42,828 bases of DNA from Candidatus Gastranaerophilales bacterium (GCA_947624685.1 CANQLJ010000013.1:1-42828); one strand, 5' to 3'. Counted from the stretch's first letter, positions 1-9,690 are shown. Translations and numbers: made by a program. Notes: a model not told the origin generated them from the sequence alone.

Positions 1-146
1 GCTTTTTTCTTTGATGGGCGCCAATATAATCCAAAAAGGCAAAGAAAAGAAAGCGGGCAAATTGATGAAATCAATTTATTAGAAACTTTTTGGCTTTTTT
101 CAAAGAAAAGTGAACGTCCAAAATGTGAGGATTACATACTTTAGAG

Positions 147-214
147 ATTGCGGGTCAAGCACGCAATAACGGAATGTTTCACCCCCAACATAACCATTTC
201 ACCCGCAATGACGG
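147..214. repeat. Palindromic intergenic repeat, GCGGG type (left copy)
   Basis: ATTGCGGG at 147-154 is the exact reverse complement of CCCGCAAT at 202-209. An inner pair, ATTGCG (147-152) with CGCAAT (162-167), competes for the same left arm. The 13-mer CCCGCAATGACGG (202-214) recurs exactly at 42694-42706, where the arms are only 6 nt apart. This looks like a dispersed non-coding palindromic element, with the left copy carrying a longer interior. The first 130 bases hold no gene, only purine/pyrimidine tracts that are partly self-complementary and a small hairpin (ATTGAT 61-66 with ATCAAT 70-75). Confidence 0.6.
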
Positions 215-243
215 GGCATGGTAGCTTACATCTCTGCATAGTG

Positions 244-351
244 TCATGCTGAACTTGTTTCAGCATCTGACCAGGTAAAGTAACTAACATTCAACCAAAA
301 GACAATAAATGTGAGACACTCAACCCCTCAGACCCTGAATCAAGTTCAGGG
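244..351. repeat. Two-part palindromic intergenic repeat (left copy)
   Basis: Two hairpins lie 66 nt apart: ATGCTGAA (246-253) with TTCAGCAT (259-266), and CCCTGAA (333-339) with TTCAGGG (345-351). The stretch TCTGACCAGGTAAAGTAACT at 266-285 matches 42590-42609 at 16 of 20 positions. The second hairpin recurs at 42629-42647 in the opposite orientation. Similar CCCTGAA-TTCAGGG palindromes are known as dispersed intergenic repeats in many bacterial genomes. I see no protein-coding potential here. Confidence 0.6.
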
Positions 352-403
352 TGACACGATACAGGGATGCAATGATTCTAAACAAGTTCTTTACTTGGTG
401 TGG

Positions 404-1187
404 CTCCTGGGCGAATCAAAGATTCGCACGTCGCCCATCAATAGTTTCGCGCCGTTGCTCAACGCAACGCCAGCACGGGCTCCACATCCTTATGCGGAAA
501 ACTTCGTTCACCAAGAGCGACCCAGCGCTCTAGCTTCACTTGGTTCGGGTTTTCCGCCTGTCTTGAAATTCCTAGCGGCTCGCTATACTTAGCTACGCTT
601 TTAAAACCTATCGGTTTTAAGTCGCTCCGCCGTCCGCTCGCATTGGCGAGTTTGAGCCTTACGGCTCATCACTCTACGGAATTTCGCTGTGGGTATCTCA
701 CAAAAATTTGCTTACGCTAACGCTGTCGCAAATTTTGCTCGATTATCCTACGGCGGCTATCTAAGGTCTCCGTCCTGTGTGCCAATGCTCCACGCATTGG
801 CACTTCGGACTTCACACAGCATGCCCTCATCGTCGTTCGGCAAGTCCGCCCTGCGGACTAGGCCTCACTCGATTCAGGTTTTTTACATCATTCCCATGCC
901 GTCTGAGTGCCTTCGGCACACGACGGCCTAGTACGGTTACACAAAGGCTTGCCAAGTTCTCACTTGCCAAGCCTTTGTTTCACACACTTTTGGGTCATTC
1001 GTAATTTTCTACAGCGCACAAGCGCTGTGGGAAAATAGCTCCTGAGTGAATCAAAGATTCACACGTCGCTTGGGTACGGTTTCGAGCTGTCCGGCGGAAC
1101 TCATCGTTCCGCCGTCACGCTCGTCACACACCTCTGCTCGCATTTTGCTCGTTGGGTGCATCGCACCACAACTCGCTTTATGCGAGT
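404..1187. repeat. Dense hairpin array downstream of groL
   Basis: A gene-free stretch, visibly richer in GC than its surroundings, made almost entirely of short perfect inverted repeats. Examples: 411-417/421-427; a nested set 494-502/549-557, 510-515/539-544, 514-519/526-531; 601-608/613-620; 637-641/646-650; 653-658/663-668; 703-711/728-736; 779-788/794-803; 843-849/853-859; nested 859-864/925-930, 898-903/922-927, 907-911/915-919; 941-951/968-978; 1011-1017/1022-1028; 1046-1052/1056-1062; 1093-1100/1106-1113; 1155-1159/1163-1167; 1171-1176/1182-1187. The unit at about 404-436 recurs at about 1039-1070 with compensating base changes. Short open frames crossing this region are not credible genes: they shift frame between repeat copies and lack homology I can recognise. 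Function is unknown; it could be a complex repeat island, a structured RNA or a transcription barrier. Confidence 0.7.
883..901. repeat. 19-bp duplicate of the groL 3' end
   Basis: TTACATCATTCCCATGCCG at 883-901 is identical to 1191-1209, which encodes the last codons and stop of groL on the minus strand (G-M-G-M-M-stop). It lies at the right edge of the first hairpin module, as the real groL end lies at the right edge of the second. The placement suggests a duplication that carried a fragment of groL with it. Confidence 0.75.
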
Positions 1188-1190
1188 TTA

Positions 1191-2855
<1,665 letters not shown>

Positions 2856-2874
2856 TTACAATTTTCTTCTAACA

Positions 2875-3159
2875 TTATTCAATGATAGCAAGCGCGTCTT
2901 TCACGCTTATAATCTTATACTCAACATCATCAATCTTGACATCGGTGCCTGAATATTTTGCGAATAATACAACATCGCCGACTTTTACTTCCATTGGTTC
3001 TTTTTCGCCGCTATCAAGAGTTTTTCCCGGGCCAACAGCGACTACTTCGCCTTTTTGAGGTTTTTCTTTTGCGCTATCCGGAATGAAAATCCCGCCCGAT
3101 GTTTGTTGAACATCGTCAATGACTTTAATAACGACTCTGTCTGCTAAAGGTTTAATCAT
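2875..3159 (-). CDS. groES: Co-chaperonin GroES (Hsp10)
   Basis: Heptameric lid of the GroEL chamber. The 94 residues are full length: the N-terminus [11 protein letters not shown], the mobile-loop region around [19 protein letters not shown] with the IFIP-like hydrophobic anchor, and the β-barrel segment [21 protein letters not shown] are all typical. The ATG follows a GGAGG ribosome-binding site about 10 nt upstream. A TATAAT hexamer at 3196-3201 (minus strand) is a likely -10 box, while the -35 is not convincing. No CIRCE element (TTAGCACTC-N9-GAGTGCTAA) is present between 3160 and 3400, so HrcA control is not evident. Confidence 0.98.
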   Translation of the reverse strand: MIKPLADRVVIKVIDDVQQTSGGIFIPDSAKEKPQKGEVVAVGPGKTLDSGEKEPMEVKVGDVVLFAKYSGTDVKIDDVEYKIISVKDALAIIE

Positions 3160-3195
3160 TATATTTTTTCCTCCATTATCTAATCGCTTTACTCT

Positions 3196-3201
3196 ATTAT
3201 A
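3196..3201 (-). promoter_or_regulatory. Likely -10 box of the groES-groL operon
   Basis: Perfect TATAAT on the minus strand, about 37 nt before the groES ATG, in a very AT-rich stretch. The position expected for the -35 box has only a weak T-rich match. No heat-shock inverted repeat is visible. Confidence 0.45.
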
Positions 3202-3321
3202 ATAAATGCAAATTAAAAAAATAATTAAAATATTAACAAAAAATTAATTATTCTTATAAATAATTAAATCCTATCTTTCTAAAACTATTTAAAATCGGGA
3301 TAATTAACACTTTTGACCAAT

Positions 3322-3362
3322 AAAAAAGTGCATAAAAGCAACGAGCTTAAATACACTTTTTT
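3322..3362 (-). terminator. Intrinsic terminator after the small unknown gene
   Basis: On the minus strand AAAAAAGTG pairs with CACTTTTTT. The loop contains a second helper stem (AAGC with GCTT), and the right arm itself ends in a T-run. It sits 40 nt past the stop codon of the gene ending at 3403 and separates that gene from groES. Confidence 0.6.
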
Positions 3363-3402
3363 AAAAAAAAATTTGCAAACATTAATAAATTCAGGCGAAA
3401 AT

Positions 3403-3711
3403 CTACAGCAAAAGACAGTTTTTTAAATATCCTATGGTGGAAACTTTGTTGTCATACAAAAATCGAACAAAATTGAGATACTCCCCTTGTCTTGAAGATA
3501 ATGTTACGTTTATTTCAAAACCATCAGAACAAAAAGGCTCGTAGTCATATATAACATAGTTATTATATTTACTTTTCCATTCCTTTTTTTCGATTTTACA
3601 TCTGTATTCAAAAGCGAGATTTTCAAGCCATGGTAAAATTTCTTTTCCAACGTTCTTAAATTCCGTCTGGAAATATTGTTTGTCTTGGTTTTTTTGTTGA
3701 TTAGTAAGCAT
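3403..3711 (-). CDS. Hypothetical protein, 102 residues
   Basis: No family recognised. The protein is charged and soluble-looking, without a signal peptide or membrane segment. It has a Lys/Gln-rich N-terminus and aromatic patches (EYRCKIEKKEWKSKYNNYVIYDYEPF) and ends in KNCLLL. An in-frame GTG four codons earlier (3723) is possible, but the ATG at 3711 has a GAGG ribosome-binding site six bases upstream and is preferred. Upstream, a 7-bp dyad with a 2-nt loop (3733-3748) may be a regulatory site or a weak end to the ispD transcript. It lies 63 nt downstream of ispD on the same strand and has its own terminator. The composition matches its neighbours. Confidence 0.65.
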   Translation of the reverse strand: MLTNQQKNQDKQYFQTEFKNVGKEILPWLENLAFEYRCKIEKKEWKSKYNNYVIYDYEPFCSDGFEINVTLSSRQGEYLNFVRFLYDNKVSTIGYLKNCLLL

Positions 3712-3774
3712 AGTTGACCTCACAAATATTTCTTACATTTTAATGTAAAATATTTAGCAAGGTTTTAAAATAGA

Positions 3775-4419
3775 CTAAAGTATTATGTCAAAATCGTCTT
3801 TTGTGGTAATTTTAATATTTTTTCTTGACGTTTCAAAATAATATACTTCTTTCCCCATTTCTTCTAAAAGCGCGCTGTCATCTGTAAAATCGTCTCTGTC
3901 TTTATATTTTTCATGCGCTTTTTTAATTAATTCAAAATCAAATGCTTGTGGCGTTTGAGCGTGAAAAAGCGTGCTTCTGTCTATTGTTTTTATGATTCTT
4001 ACTTCTTTATCAATCTTTTTTATGGTGTCAACTGCTCTATAGCCAGCAACGACCGCTTTTTTTTCAATTGTTTTTTGAATAATTTCTCTTATTTCTTCTT
4101 TTTTAATAAAAGGTCTTGCACCATCATGGATTAAAACAATATCACTTTTTTCTATTGCCATAAGCGCACTATAGACGCTTTTTTGCCGCGTTGTGCCGGG
4201 GGAGACAAATTTTATTTTATTATTCATCGTTTTTGAATTTAATAAATATTTTTTTGTTTCATCAATTGCAGGGATAACGATTAAATCAACAATATCAATG
4301 AATTTTGATATGGTTATTTCAATTATAGCGCGATTATCATTATTAACTTTTTCGAGCAATTTATTTTTTCCAAAGCGTCTGGAAACGCCCCCTGCGGTAA
4401 TTATTGCACTAACAAACAA
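3775..4419 (-). CDS. ispD: 2-C-methyl-D-erythritol 4-phosphate cytidylyltransferase IspD
   Basis: Third step of the MEP isoprenoid pathway: CTP + MEP gives CDP-ME + pyrophosphate. The 214 residues are slightly short of the usual ~230 but contain all hallmarks: the nucleotide-binding loop TAGGVSRRFGKNK (residues 8-20), SVYSAL, the HDGARPF motif, RAVDTIK, the TPQAF motif and DDSALLE, with NIKITTKDD near the end. The start overlaps the 3' end of thiL by 11 nt, implying translational coupling in an aroQ-thiL-ispD cluster. IspF is not adjacent. The protein ends abruptly after DFDIIL, a small C-terminal shortening with no sign of frame disruption. Confidence 0.95.
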   Translation of the reverse strand: MFVSAIITAGGVSRRFGKNKLLEKVNNDNRAIIEITISKFIDIVDLIVIPAIDETKKYLLNSKTMNNKIKFVSPGTTRQKSVYSALMAIEKSDIVLIHDGARPFIKKEEIREIIQKTIEKKAVVAGYRAVDTIKKIDKEVRIIKTIDRSTLFHAQTPQAFDFELIKKAHEKYKDRDDFTDDSALLEEMGKEVYYFETSRKNIKITTKDDFDIIL

Positions 4420-5314
4420 AATGATTAAACCCCTTATATTCTATTTTTTCGTTATCAACAAAAATGCCTTTTCCTTTTTCGACCGTACCGATTTGGATGA
4501 GCATATCTTCGTTTTGAGCTTTTAAAATCTTGTTTATCCTTCTAAAATCCTCACTATCAAGGCAAACAAAAAGCGAATAGTCCTCTCCGCCATATAAAAC
4601 GAGGTCTCTATCGTAAATTTTTTTGGGAATTAGATTATATTGAACATTCAATTTGGCATTGCTTGCTTTTGAGATTTTATAAAGACAATCAACAAGCCCA
4701 TCGGATGAATCCATCATTGCATAGGGCTTTTGAGTGTTTGTTGCAATCGTTTTTGAAACGATAGGGTATAATTTAGGGCATTTATGGAAATTAGTGAAAT
4801 AATTATTTTCATTGTTGTTATAAGAAAGCTGCTTTAATCCCATGGCACTCGATCCAAAAACGCCCGCTGCTGCTATGACATAGCCTTCTTTTGCGTTAGA
4901 CCTTTTTGAAATTTTTCGATTTTTATAATCGCCCAAAATCGTTATATTAATTGAGATTTTATCCCCTTTTGTTAAATCTCCGCCAATGATTTTAATATCA
5001 TAAGAATTTGCAATTTCATTAATTCCTTTATAAAAATCATTAATGAAATCTTCGCTTAAATCGCCGCTAAGGCTAATTAGCGCATAATCAGCTTTAGCTC
5101 CCGATGATAAGATGTCTGAAATATTAACTAAAAGCGCTTTTTTTGCTATTTCATAAGGCGTCATATAAAGAAGCGAAAAATGAACATCTTCAACTAAACT
5201 ATCAGTCGATAGCGCAAGATTATATTCACCTAAATAGGCGCAATCGTCCCCTAAATAAGAGTTATCATTTAATTTATTGGATATTATTTTTAAAAATTCA
5301 ATTTCTTTGTTCAT
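4409..5314 (-). CDS. thiL: Thiamine-monophosphate kinase ThiL
   Basis: ATP-dependent phosphorylation of thiamine monophosphate to thiamine diphosphate. The AIR-synthase-like fold motifs are clear: LGDDCAYLG, the Mg/ATP segment STDSLVEDVHF, the GGDLTKGD loop, SSDGLVDCLYKISKAS and the LYGGEDYSLFV signature. An upstream extension of the frame to 5401 would add 29 residues inside aroQ; the ATG at 5314 gives 301 residues, starts at a typical family position, and overlaps the aroQ stop by 17 nt. No good ribosome-binding site precedes it, consistent with coupling to aroQ translation. Confidence 0.93.
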   Translation of the reverse strand: MNKEIEFLKIISNKLNDNSYLGDDCAYLGEYNLALSTDSLVEDVHFSLLYMTPYEIAKKALLVNISDILSSGAKADYALISLSGDLSEDFINDFYKGINEIANSYDIKIIGGDLTKGDKISINITILGDYKNRKISKRSNAKEGYVIAAAGVFGSSAMGLKQLSYNNNENNYFTNFHKCPKLYPIVSKTIATNTQKPYAMMDSSDGLVDCLYKISKASNAKLNVQYNLIPKKIYDRDLVLYGGEDYSLFVCLDSEDFRRINKILKAQNEDMLIQIGTVEKGKGIFVDNEKIEYKGFNHFVC

Positions 5315-5744
5315 TAATTTTATTATATAACCCCAAAAAAGCGAGTTTATAGCTGTCTTTTTTAAATCCCGAAATGCACGCAAAACAAACTTCGGATACA
5401 AAAGAGATTTTTCTATAGTCTTCTCTTTGGTTTATGTTTGATAAATGCACTTCGACACAAGGAACCTCAATTGCCCTCAGTGCGTCGGCTATAGCAATAC
5501 TTGTGTGGGTATAGGCGGCAGGGTTAATGATAATCCCGTCATAGTCTTTTGATTTTTGGATAATATCAACAATTTCACCTTCATGGTTTGATTGGAAAAA
5601 GGAGAGCTCAATATCATGGGCAATCGTTTTTGAAAAATCAACAAGCTCGTTATTAATTTCTTCAAGGCTTGTTGTACCATATATTTTAGGCTCTCTTTGA
5701 GAAAGTAAATTAAGATTCGGCCCGTTGATAACAAGTATTTTCAT
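5298..5744 (-). CDS. aroQ: Type II 3-dehydroquinate dehydratase
   Basis: Converts 3-dehydroquinate to 3-dehydroshikimate in the shikimate pathway; the type II enzyme is a cytoplasmic dodecamer. The 148 residues match the family length. Visible are INGPNLNLL (residues 6-14), the flexible lid with Arg17 and the catalytic Tyr22 of REPKIYG, QSNHEGEIVD, INPAAYTHTSIAIADAL and the catalytic His100 in EVHLSN. It is the first gene of an overlapping set with thiL and ispD. A perfect TATAAT on the minus strand at 5789-5794 is a plausible -10 box; a -35 is not obvious. Confidence 0.97.
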   Translation of the reverse strand: MKILVINGPNLNLLSQREPKIYGTTSLEEINNELVDFSKTIAHDIELSFFQSNHEGEIVDIIQKSKDYDGIIINPAAYTHTSIAIADALRAIEVPCVEVHLSNINQREDYRKISFVSEVCFACISGFKKDSYKLAFLGLYNKINEQRN

Positions 5745-5788
5745 AATTTTCCTTTTAAATTTCCTTTAAAATTAAATTTCTTTTCTAA

Positions 5789-5794
5789 ATTATA
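5789..5794 (-). promoter_or_regulatory. Likely -10 box for aroQ-thiL-ispD
   Basis: Perfect TATAAT on the minus strand 45 nt before the aroQ ATG. The -35 region on this strand is A-rich and does not match TTGACA, so the call rests on one hexamer. Confidence 0.35.
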
Positions 5795-5819
5795 TCATAG
5801 TTTTTGTTTTTGTTTATGT

Positions 5820-5885
5820 TTATGAGGGAGGTGCTTTTGTTTAGGTGTTTTGTTTGGGGGTGGTTGGGGGTGTTTTGGCTAAAAT
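5820..5885 (-). terminator. C/A-rich, G-poor 3' region: candidate Rho-dependent terminator
   Basis: The plus strand is strikingly G/T-rich, with two G5 runs, so the transcript leaving the ABC permease gene (stop at 5892) is C/A-rich and almost G-free. That composition is typical of Rho-utilisation sites, and no intrinsic hairpin terminator is present. Similar strand-skewed tracts follow ssb (36290-36432) and, more weakly, the gene ending at 23623. The call is based on composition only. Confidence 0.3.
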
Positions 5886-5891
5886 TATTAC

Positions 5892-6731
5892 CTAGCCCTT
5901 GTTTGCGCCATCATAAGAGCCTTCGATAAAGTACCTTTGAAGGCATAAGAAAAATACAATTATAGGAATGATTGAAACAATCGACCCTGCGGCAATGAGC
6001 CTATAGTCTGCACTAAAAGCACTTGATAGGTTATTTATCCCGACAGGCAATGTAAAAAGCTTTTCGTTTGTTAGGACGATGCTGGGCCAAAGGAACTCTC
6101 CCCAGCTTCCGACAAACGTAAATATCGCTAATATTGCCAAAGTCGGTTTAATCATAGGTAAAAGAAGCATATAAAAAATCTGAAACGAATTACACCCATC
6201 TATCACGGCGCTTTGTTCAATTTCTCTTGGGATTGTCATAAAAGCCTGCCTTAAAAGAAATATCCCAAAAGCATTCACGCAAAAAGGAAGAATCATCCCT
6301 AAATACCCCATTGTTAAACCATAGTTATCTACTAAATGAAGCTTTAATGTAACTATATAAACGGGAAGCATTATCGTTTGAAAAGGTACCATAATGGTTG
6401 CTAATATCGAAAAAAAGGCGATTTTTTTGCCCCTAAATTCCATTCTGGCTAAAGGATACGCAGCCAGCGCCGATAAAATCACATTTAATATAACGGTAAA
6501 AAAAGCGACAATAAAGCTATTTATGACGTATCTTACAATAGGAACAAGCTTTAACACTTCCCTAAAATTATCAATAGTTAAGTCTTTTGGGATAAAAACG
6601 GGAGGATAAGCGAATATATTTTCGCTCCTTCCTTTAAGAGCGGTTGATAACAGCCACAAAAAAGGAATTAAAGATAAAATACAAACAATAATAAGCACTA
6701 TATGGGAGGGCAAATTCTTAAATCTTTTCAT
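5892..6731 (-). CDS. Carbohydrate ABC transporter permease, MalG/UgpE type
   Basis: Inner-membrane subunit of a binding-protein-dependent sugar importer (CUT1 family). The 279 residues contain six predicted membrane spans and the EAA loop that docks the ATPase, around EIEQSAVIDGCNSFQIFYML followed by LPMIKPTLAI. The N-terminal span (HIVLIIVCILSLIPFLWLLST) and the C-terminal FIEGSYDGANKG ending are typical of MalG-like proteins. It overlaps the upstream MalF-like gene by 4 nt (ATGA), so the two are co-translated. Neither a solute-binding protein nor an ATPase gene is adjacent; these must lie elsewhere or be shared. The substrate cannot be told from sequence. Confidence 0.93.
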   Translation of the reverse strand: MKRFKNLPSHIVLIIVCILSLIPFLWLLSTALKGRSENIFAYPPVFIPKDLTIDNFREVLKLVPIVRYVINSFIVAFFTVILNVILSALAAYPLARMEFRGKKIAFFSILATIMVPFQTIMLPVYIVTLKLHLVDNYGLTMGYLGMILPFCVNAFGIFLLRQAFMTIPREIEQSAVIDGCNSFQIFYMLLLPMIKPTLAILAIFTFVGSWGEFLWPSIVLTNEKLFTLPVGINNLSSAFSADYRLIAAGSIVSIIPIIVFFLCLQRYFIEGSYDGANKG

Positions 6732-7597
6732 ATTTTATATTTATCCCTTTCAAAAACAAAAATATTTAATATCGAAAAACCCATCACGATGAACAATAAT
6801 ATCACGGCTCCGGCGCTTGCGAGCCCCAAATCGAGGTTTTCAAAAGCTTTTTCATAGATATAATAAACAATTGTCTTGGTTGAATTCATCGGGCCGCCGT
6901 GGGTCATAACATAAATTTCAACAAAAACCTTCAGGGCCGAAATCGAGCTAATTGTGCTCACAAGCGCAATAACGGGCATTAAATGAGGTATTGTTATTGC
7001 CATATGTTTATTTAATCCCGTTATACCGTCAATTTCTGCAGCGTCATAGAGCTCTTTTGGTACGCTCATAAGTGCGCTTAAATAAATCATCATATAATAT
7101 CCGACCCCTTTAAATATTGTTACCAAAGCAACGCTAATCATAGCAACGTTAGGATCGGACAAAAACCCGATTGGTCTGATATGAAAGAGGGACAAGAAAT
7201 AATTTAAAAGCCCGTTTTGAGCATAAAGCCATTTAAAAGCTATCGCCACAACGACGATTGAAACGACGACGGGAAGATAAATTAAAACTTTATAGATATT
7301 TTTAAATTTGATATTTTGATTAATCAAAATCGCAAGATACAAGGGAAAAATGACCAAAAAAGGCACGCATAACAAAAGAAAATAAAACGTATTAACAATC
7401 GTTTTTAAAAACATCGGCGAATGAATCAAAGTCATATAGTTTTGAAACATTACAAAAACAGGCTTATAGATGTCATTTGAATAGTCAAAAAAGCTTAAAT
7501 AAATCGTTTGGAAAAAAGGAATGAAAAAAAACACCGTCAAAATAACGCCTGCCGGCAATAAAAATAAGTATGCTCCAAAATTCTTTTTCATATCCAT
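6728..7597 (-). CDS. Carbohydrate ABC transporter permease, MalF/UgpA type
   Basis: Partner inner-membrane subunit of the same sugar importer. The 289 residues show six hydrophobic spans and the EAA loop VPKELYDAAEIDGITGLNKH followed by IPHLMPVIALV. The gene is the first of the pair and is transcribed away from the divergent amidase gene. Two ATG codons (7597 and 7591) are possible. Neither has a clear ribosome-binding site, and a TATAGT hexamer lies only 8 nt before the first, so the mRNA may be nearly leaderless. Confidence 0.93.
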   Translation of the reverse strand: MDMKKNFGAYLFLLPAGVILTVFFFIPFFQTIYLSFFDYSNDIYKPVFVMFQNYMTLIHSPMFLKTIVNTFYFLLLCVPFLVIFPLYLAILINQNIKFKNIYKVLIYLPVVVSIVVVAIAFKWLYAQNGLLNYFLSLFHIRPIGFLSDPNVAMISVALVTIFKGVGYYMMIYLSALMSVPKELYDAAEIDGITGLNKHMAITIPHLMPVIALVSTISSISALKVFVEIYVMTHGGPMNSTKTIVYYIYEKAFENLDLGLASAGAVILLFIVMGFSILNIFVFERDKYKI

Positions 7598-7692
7598 ATA
7601 TAAATACTATATTAACAAAGACAAAAATTCAATAATCCGTATTAGTTAATATTATCTTTAAAGTGTTAAAATTTAATAATAGAGGAATAGTC

Positions 7693-9690
7693 TTGAATTT
7701 AATCAGAATTATCACAATAATATTATTTTTTATCTTCACTTTCGCGCAAAGGGGTTTTTGTGCGGATGATTTTCGAATCAAAAATTTAATCGTCGATAAT
7801 TCGGATAAAGTCATTTTAATCCAAGGGAAAGGAAACTATAAAACCACACAAAGCGCGTCTTCCTACACTCCGATACCCGGAAACAACCCAAACAGCGTCA
7901 ATTTAATTAACGACATTTCAACTTTCACAATAACTTCCCCAAACCGCTATGTCATTGATATTCCAAACGCAACTTTAGAAAACGCAAGCAGAACCTATAC
8001 CATAAATAACTCTGATACATTAACAAATATCATTATGTCGCAATTCAGCGTCAAACCAAACATCGTTCGCGTTGTTTTGACTTGTAAAAATATGGATGAT
8101 TTTAAAAAATTTTCAATATTTTCTAACGGCTCAAACATAATTATTAAATATAAACAAAATATCTTGGATAATTCAATTCAATATAAATTTTATACCCCAA
8201 CGGGTGATATGACCCAAAACACGATTCCTCAAGATACCGGCATGGTAGTAAAATTCAACAACAACGATGAAACAATTGATCTTACTCCCCGTTTTCAAAC
8301 AAAATATTATCTGAGTCAAATCAGCCAAAATACAGATGGCATAATTCTAAGAGGGCTTGGTTCAATTTCATATCAAAGAATCGAATATTCTTTTGACAAC
8401 ACAAAAGCCGTTATCTATCTTGATAATGCAGCTGTTGCTTCAAGAATCAGCGACAAAATCTATAAAATCCCTTCTCTTAAAAAAGACTTAAGAGCAACCC
8501 TTGCAATTCAAAAATATAACGCAAGAAAAGTCAAATTGACTCTCAGCGCCGATAACGTCAGAGACTACAGATTCATTATCTCCCCCGACGGGCAGAGCAT
8601 GTTCATCTCTCATCGAAGCTATGTAATAAATACGACTTTTTCGCAGCATCCTTCAATAATAAAAGACTATAAAGTTGCAACGACGGCTAATGATTATCGC
8701 GTTTTTGAATTTCTCTTTGATAAAAGTGTAGCTTATGATGTTTTTGAATATAACAACAATTTTTATCTTGATGTTAATAATTTGGGTGATTACAACGAAC
8801 AACTCTTTAAAAACACTTTTAATAACTATGATATTAAAGTTGAAGCAATTAAAATTTCAAGCGATAAAACCCGCTTTATTATCCCGATGGATAAGATGAA
8901 TTTTGCCTATGCAAATGTCGAATCTAACACAAAATCAATTAAAATATGTTTTAAAAATAAACCCTCAAGTGAAATTACGCCAAAAAAACAAGACCAAGGG
9001 CTCATCGTTGTTCAAAACAAGACGGATAACAAAGACGAAGTAACCGCAAAAAGCGAAAACATCAATGTTAATTACATTCCAAAAGACGAAGATAAAAACG
9101 AAGAAATTAAAACTTCTAAATTCAGAAAAAAAGATTCAAGCCTATCTTCGATGAAAAAAGTCGTCATCGACCCGGGTCACGGAGGCTCTGACAGCGGCGC
9201 CATAGGAGGCGGAATATATGAAAAAAATCTTAATTTGGAAGTAGCAAAACTTGTCCAACAAAAGCTCAATAAAAAAGGCATTTATGTCTATATGACAAGG
9301 TCTAAAGACGAGACTTTGACATTAGAAGACAGAGTCAACTTCTCAAATGAGATAGACCCTGATATATACGTCAGTATCCACACAAATTCGACGGTTCAAG
9401 AAGATGCCTTTGGGCTTGAAACGCATTATTTCAAAGACGACAGCTTAGATTTAGCAAAAACAATCCATGCTTCTTTTGCGTCTGAGAAAAATCTTAAAAA
9501 ATGGGACACAAAAGATAGAGGGGTGTTCAAATCTCGTTTTTATGTTATAAATCATACAGAAGCACCAAGCATCCTGATTGAAATGGGATTTATTTCAAAT
9601 CTTAACGAAAGAGCGCTTTTAATCAAAAAATCCCACCAGGATGATATAGCAGATGCAATCGTAGAAGGCATTTTGGAGTATTTAAAATAA
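7693..9690 (+). CDS. AMIN-domain N-acetylmuramoyl-L-alanine amidase (Amidase_3)
   Basis: Periplasmic zinc amidase that cleaves the amide bond between MurNAc and the stem peptide, used in daughter-cell separation and wall turnover. An earlier GTG (7663) is in frame, but the TTG at 7693 follows AGAGGA at good spacing and begins a signal peptide ending near RGFCA. The next ~450 residues are β-rich with AMIN-like repeats (for example residues ~30-150 and ~200-320), followed by a charged linker. The C-terminal ~180 residues are Amidase_3: VVIDPGHGG (zinc His), the YEKNLNLEVA zinc Glu, YVSIHTNS (zinc His) and the catalytic Glu in ILIEMGFISN. The stop TAA abuts the murI ATG. AMIN domains target peptidoglycan or the septum in known homologues. 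Confidence 0.92.
   Translation: MNLIRIITIILFFIFTFAQRGFCADDFRIKNLIVDNSDKVILIQGKGNYKTTQSASSYTPIPGNNPNSVNLINDISTFTITSPNRYVIDIPNATLENASRTYTINNSDTLTNIIMSQFSVKPNIVRVVLTCKNMDDFKKFSIFSNGSNIIIKYKQNILDNSIQYKFYTPTGDMTQNTIPQDTGMVVKFNNNDETIDLTPRFQTKYYLSQISQNTDGIILRGLGSISYQRIEYSFDNTKAVIYLDNAAVASRISDKIYKIPSLKKDLRATLAIQKYNARKVKLTLSADNVRDYRFIISPDGQSMFISHRSYVINTTFSQHPSIIKDYKVATTANDYRVFEFLFDKSVAYDVFEYNNNFYLDVNNLGDYNEQLFKNTFNNYDIKVEAIKISSDKTRFIIPMDKMNFAYANVESNTKSIKICFKNKPSSEITPKKQDQGLIVVQNKTDNKDEVTAKSENINVNYIPKDEDKNEEIKTSKFRKKDSSLSSMKKVVIDPGHGGSDSGAIGGGIYEKNLNLEVAKLVQQKLNKKGIYVYMTRSKDETLTLEDRVNFSNEIDPDIYVSIHTNSTVQEDAFGLETHYFKDDSLDLAKTIHASFASEKNLKKWDTKDRGVFKSRFYVINHTEAPSILIEMGFISNLNERALLIKKSHQDDIADAIVEGILEYLK

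Noticed and set aside
311-1004. Several overlapping open frames of 60-93 codons on the plus strand
   Set aside because: They run across the hairpin array, have no ribosome-binding sites or recognisable domains, and their sequence is explained by inverted repeats.
3160-3400. CIRCE heat-shock operator upstream of groES
   Set aside because: No TTAGCACTC-N9-GAGTGCTAA match. The short AAAAAGTG/CACTTTTT dyad there is a terminator for the preceding gene.
4409-5401. Longer thiL start at 5401
   Set aside because: The extra 29 residues are not family-like and lie wholly inside aroQ. The ATG at 5314 fits the known N-terminus.
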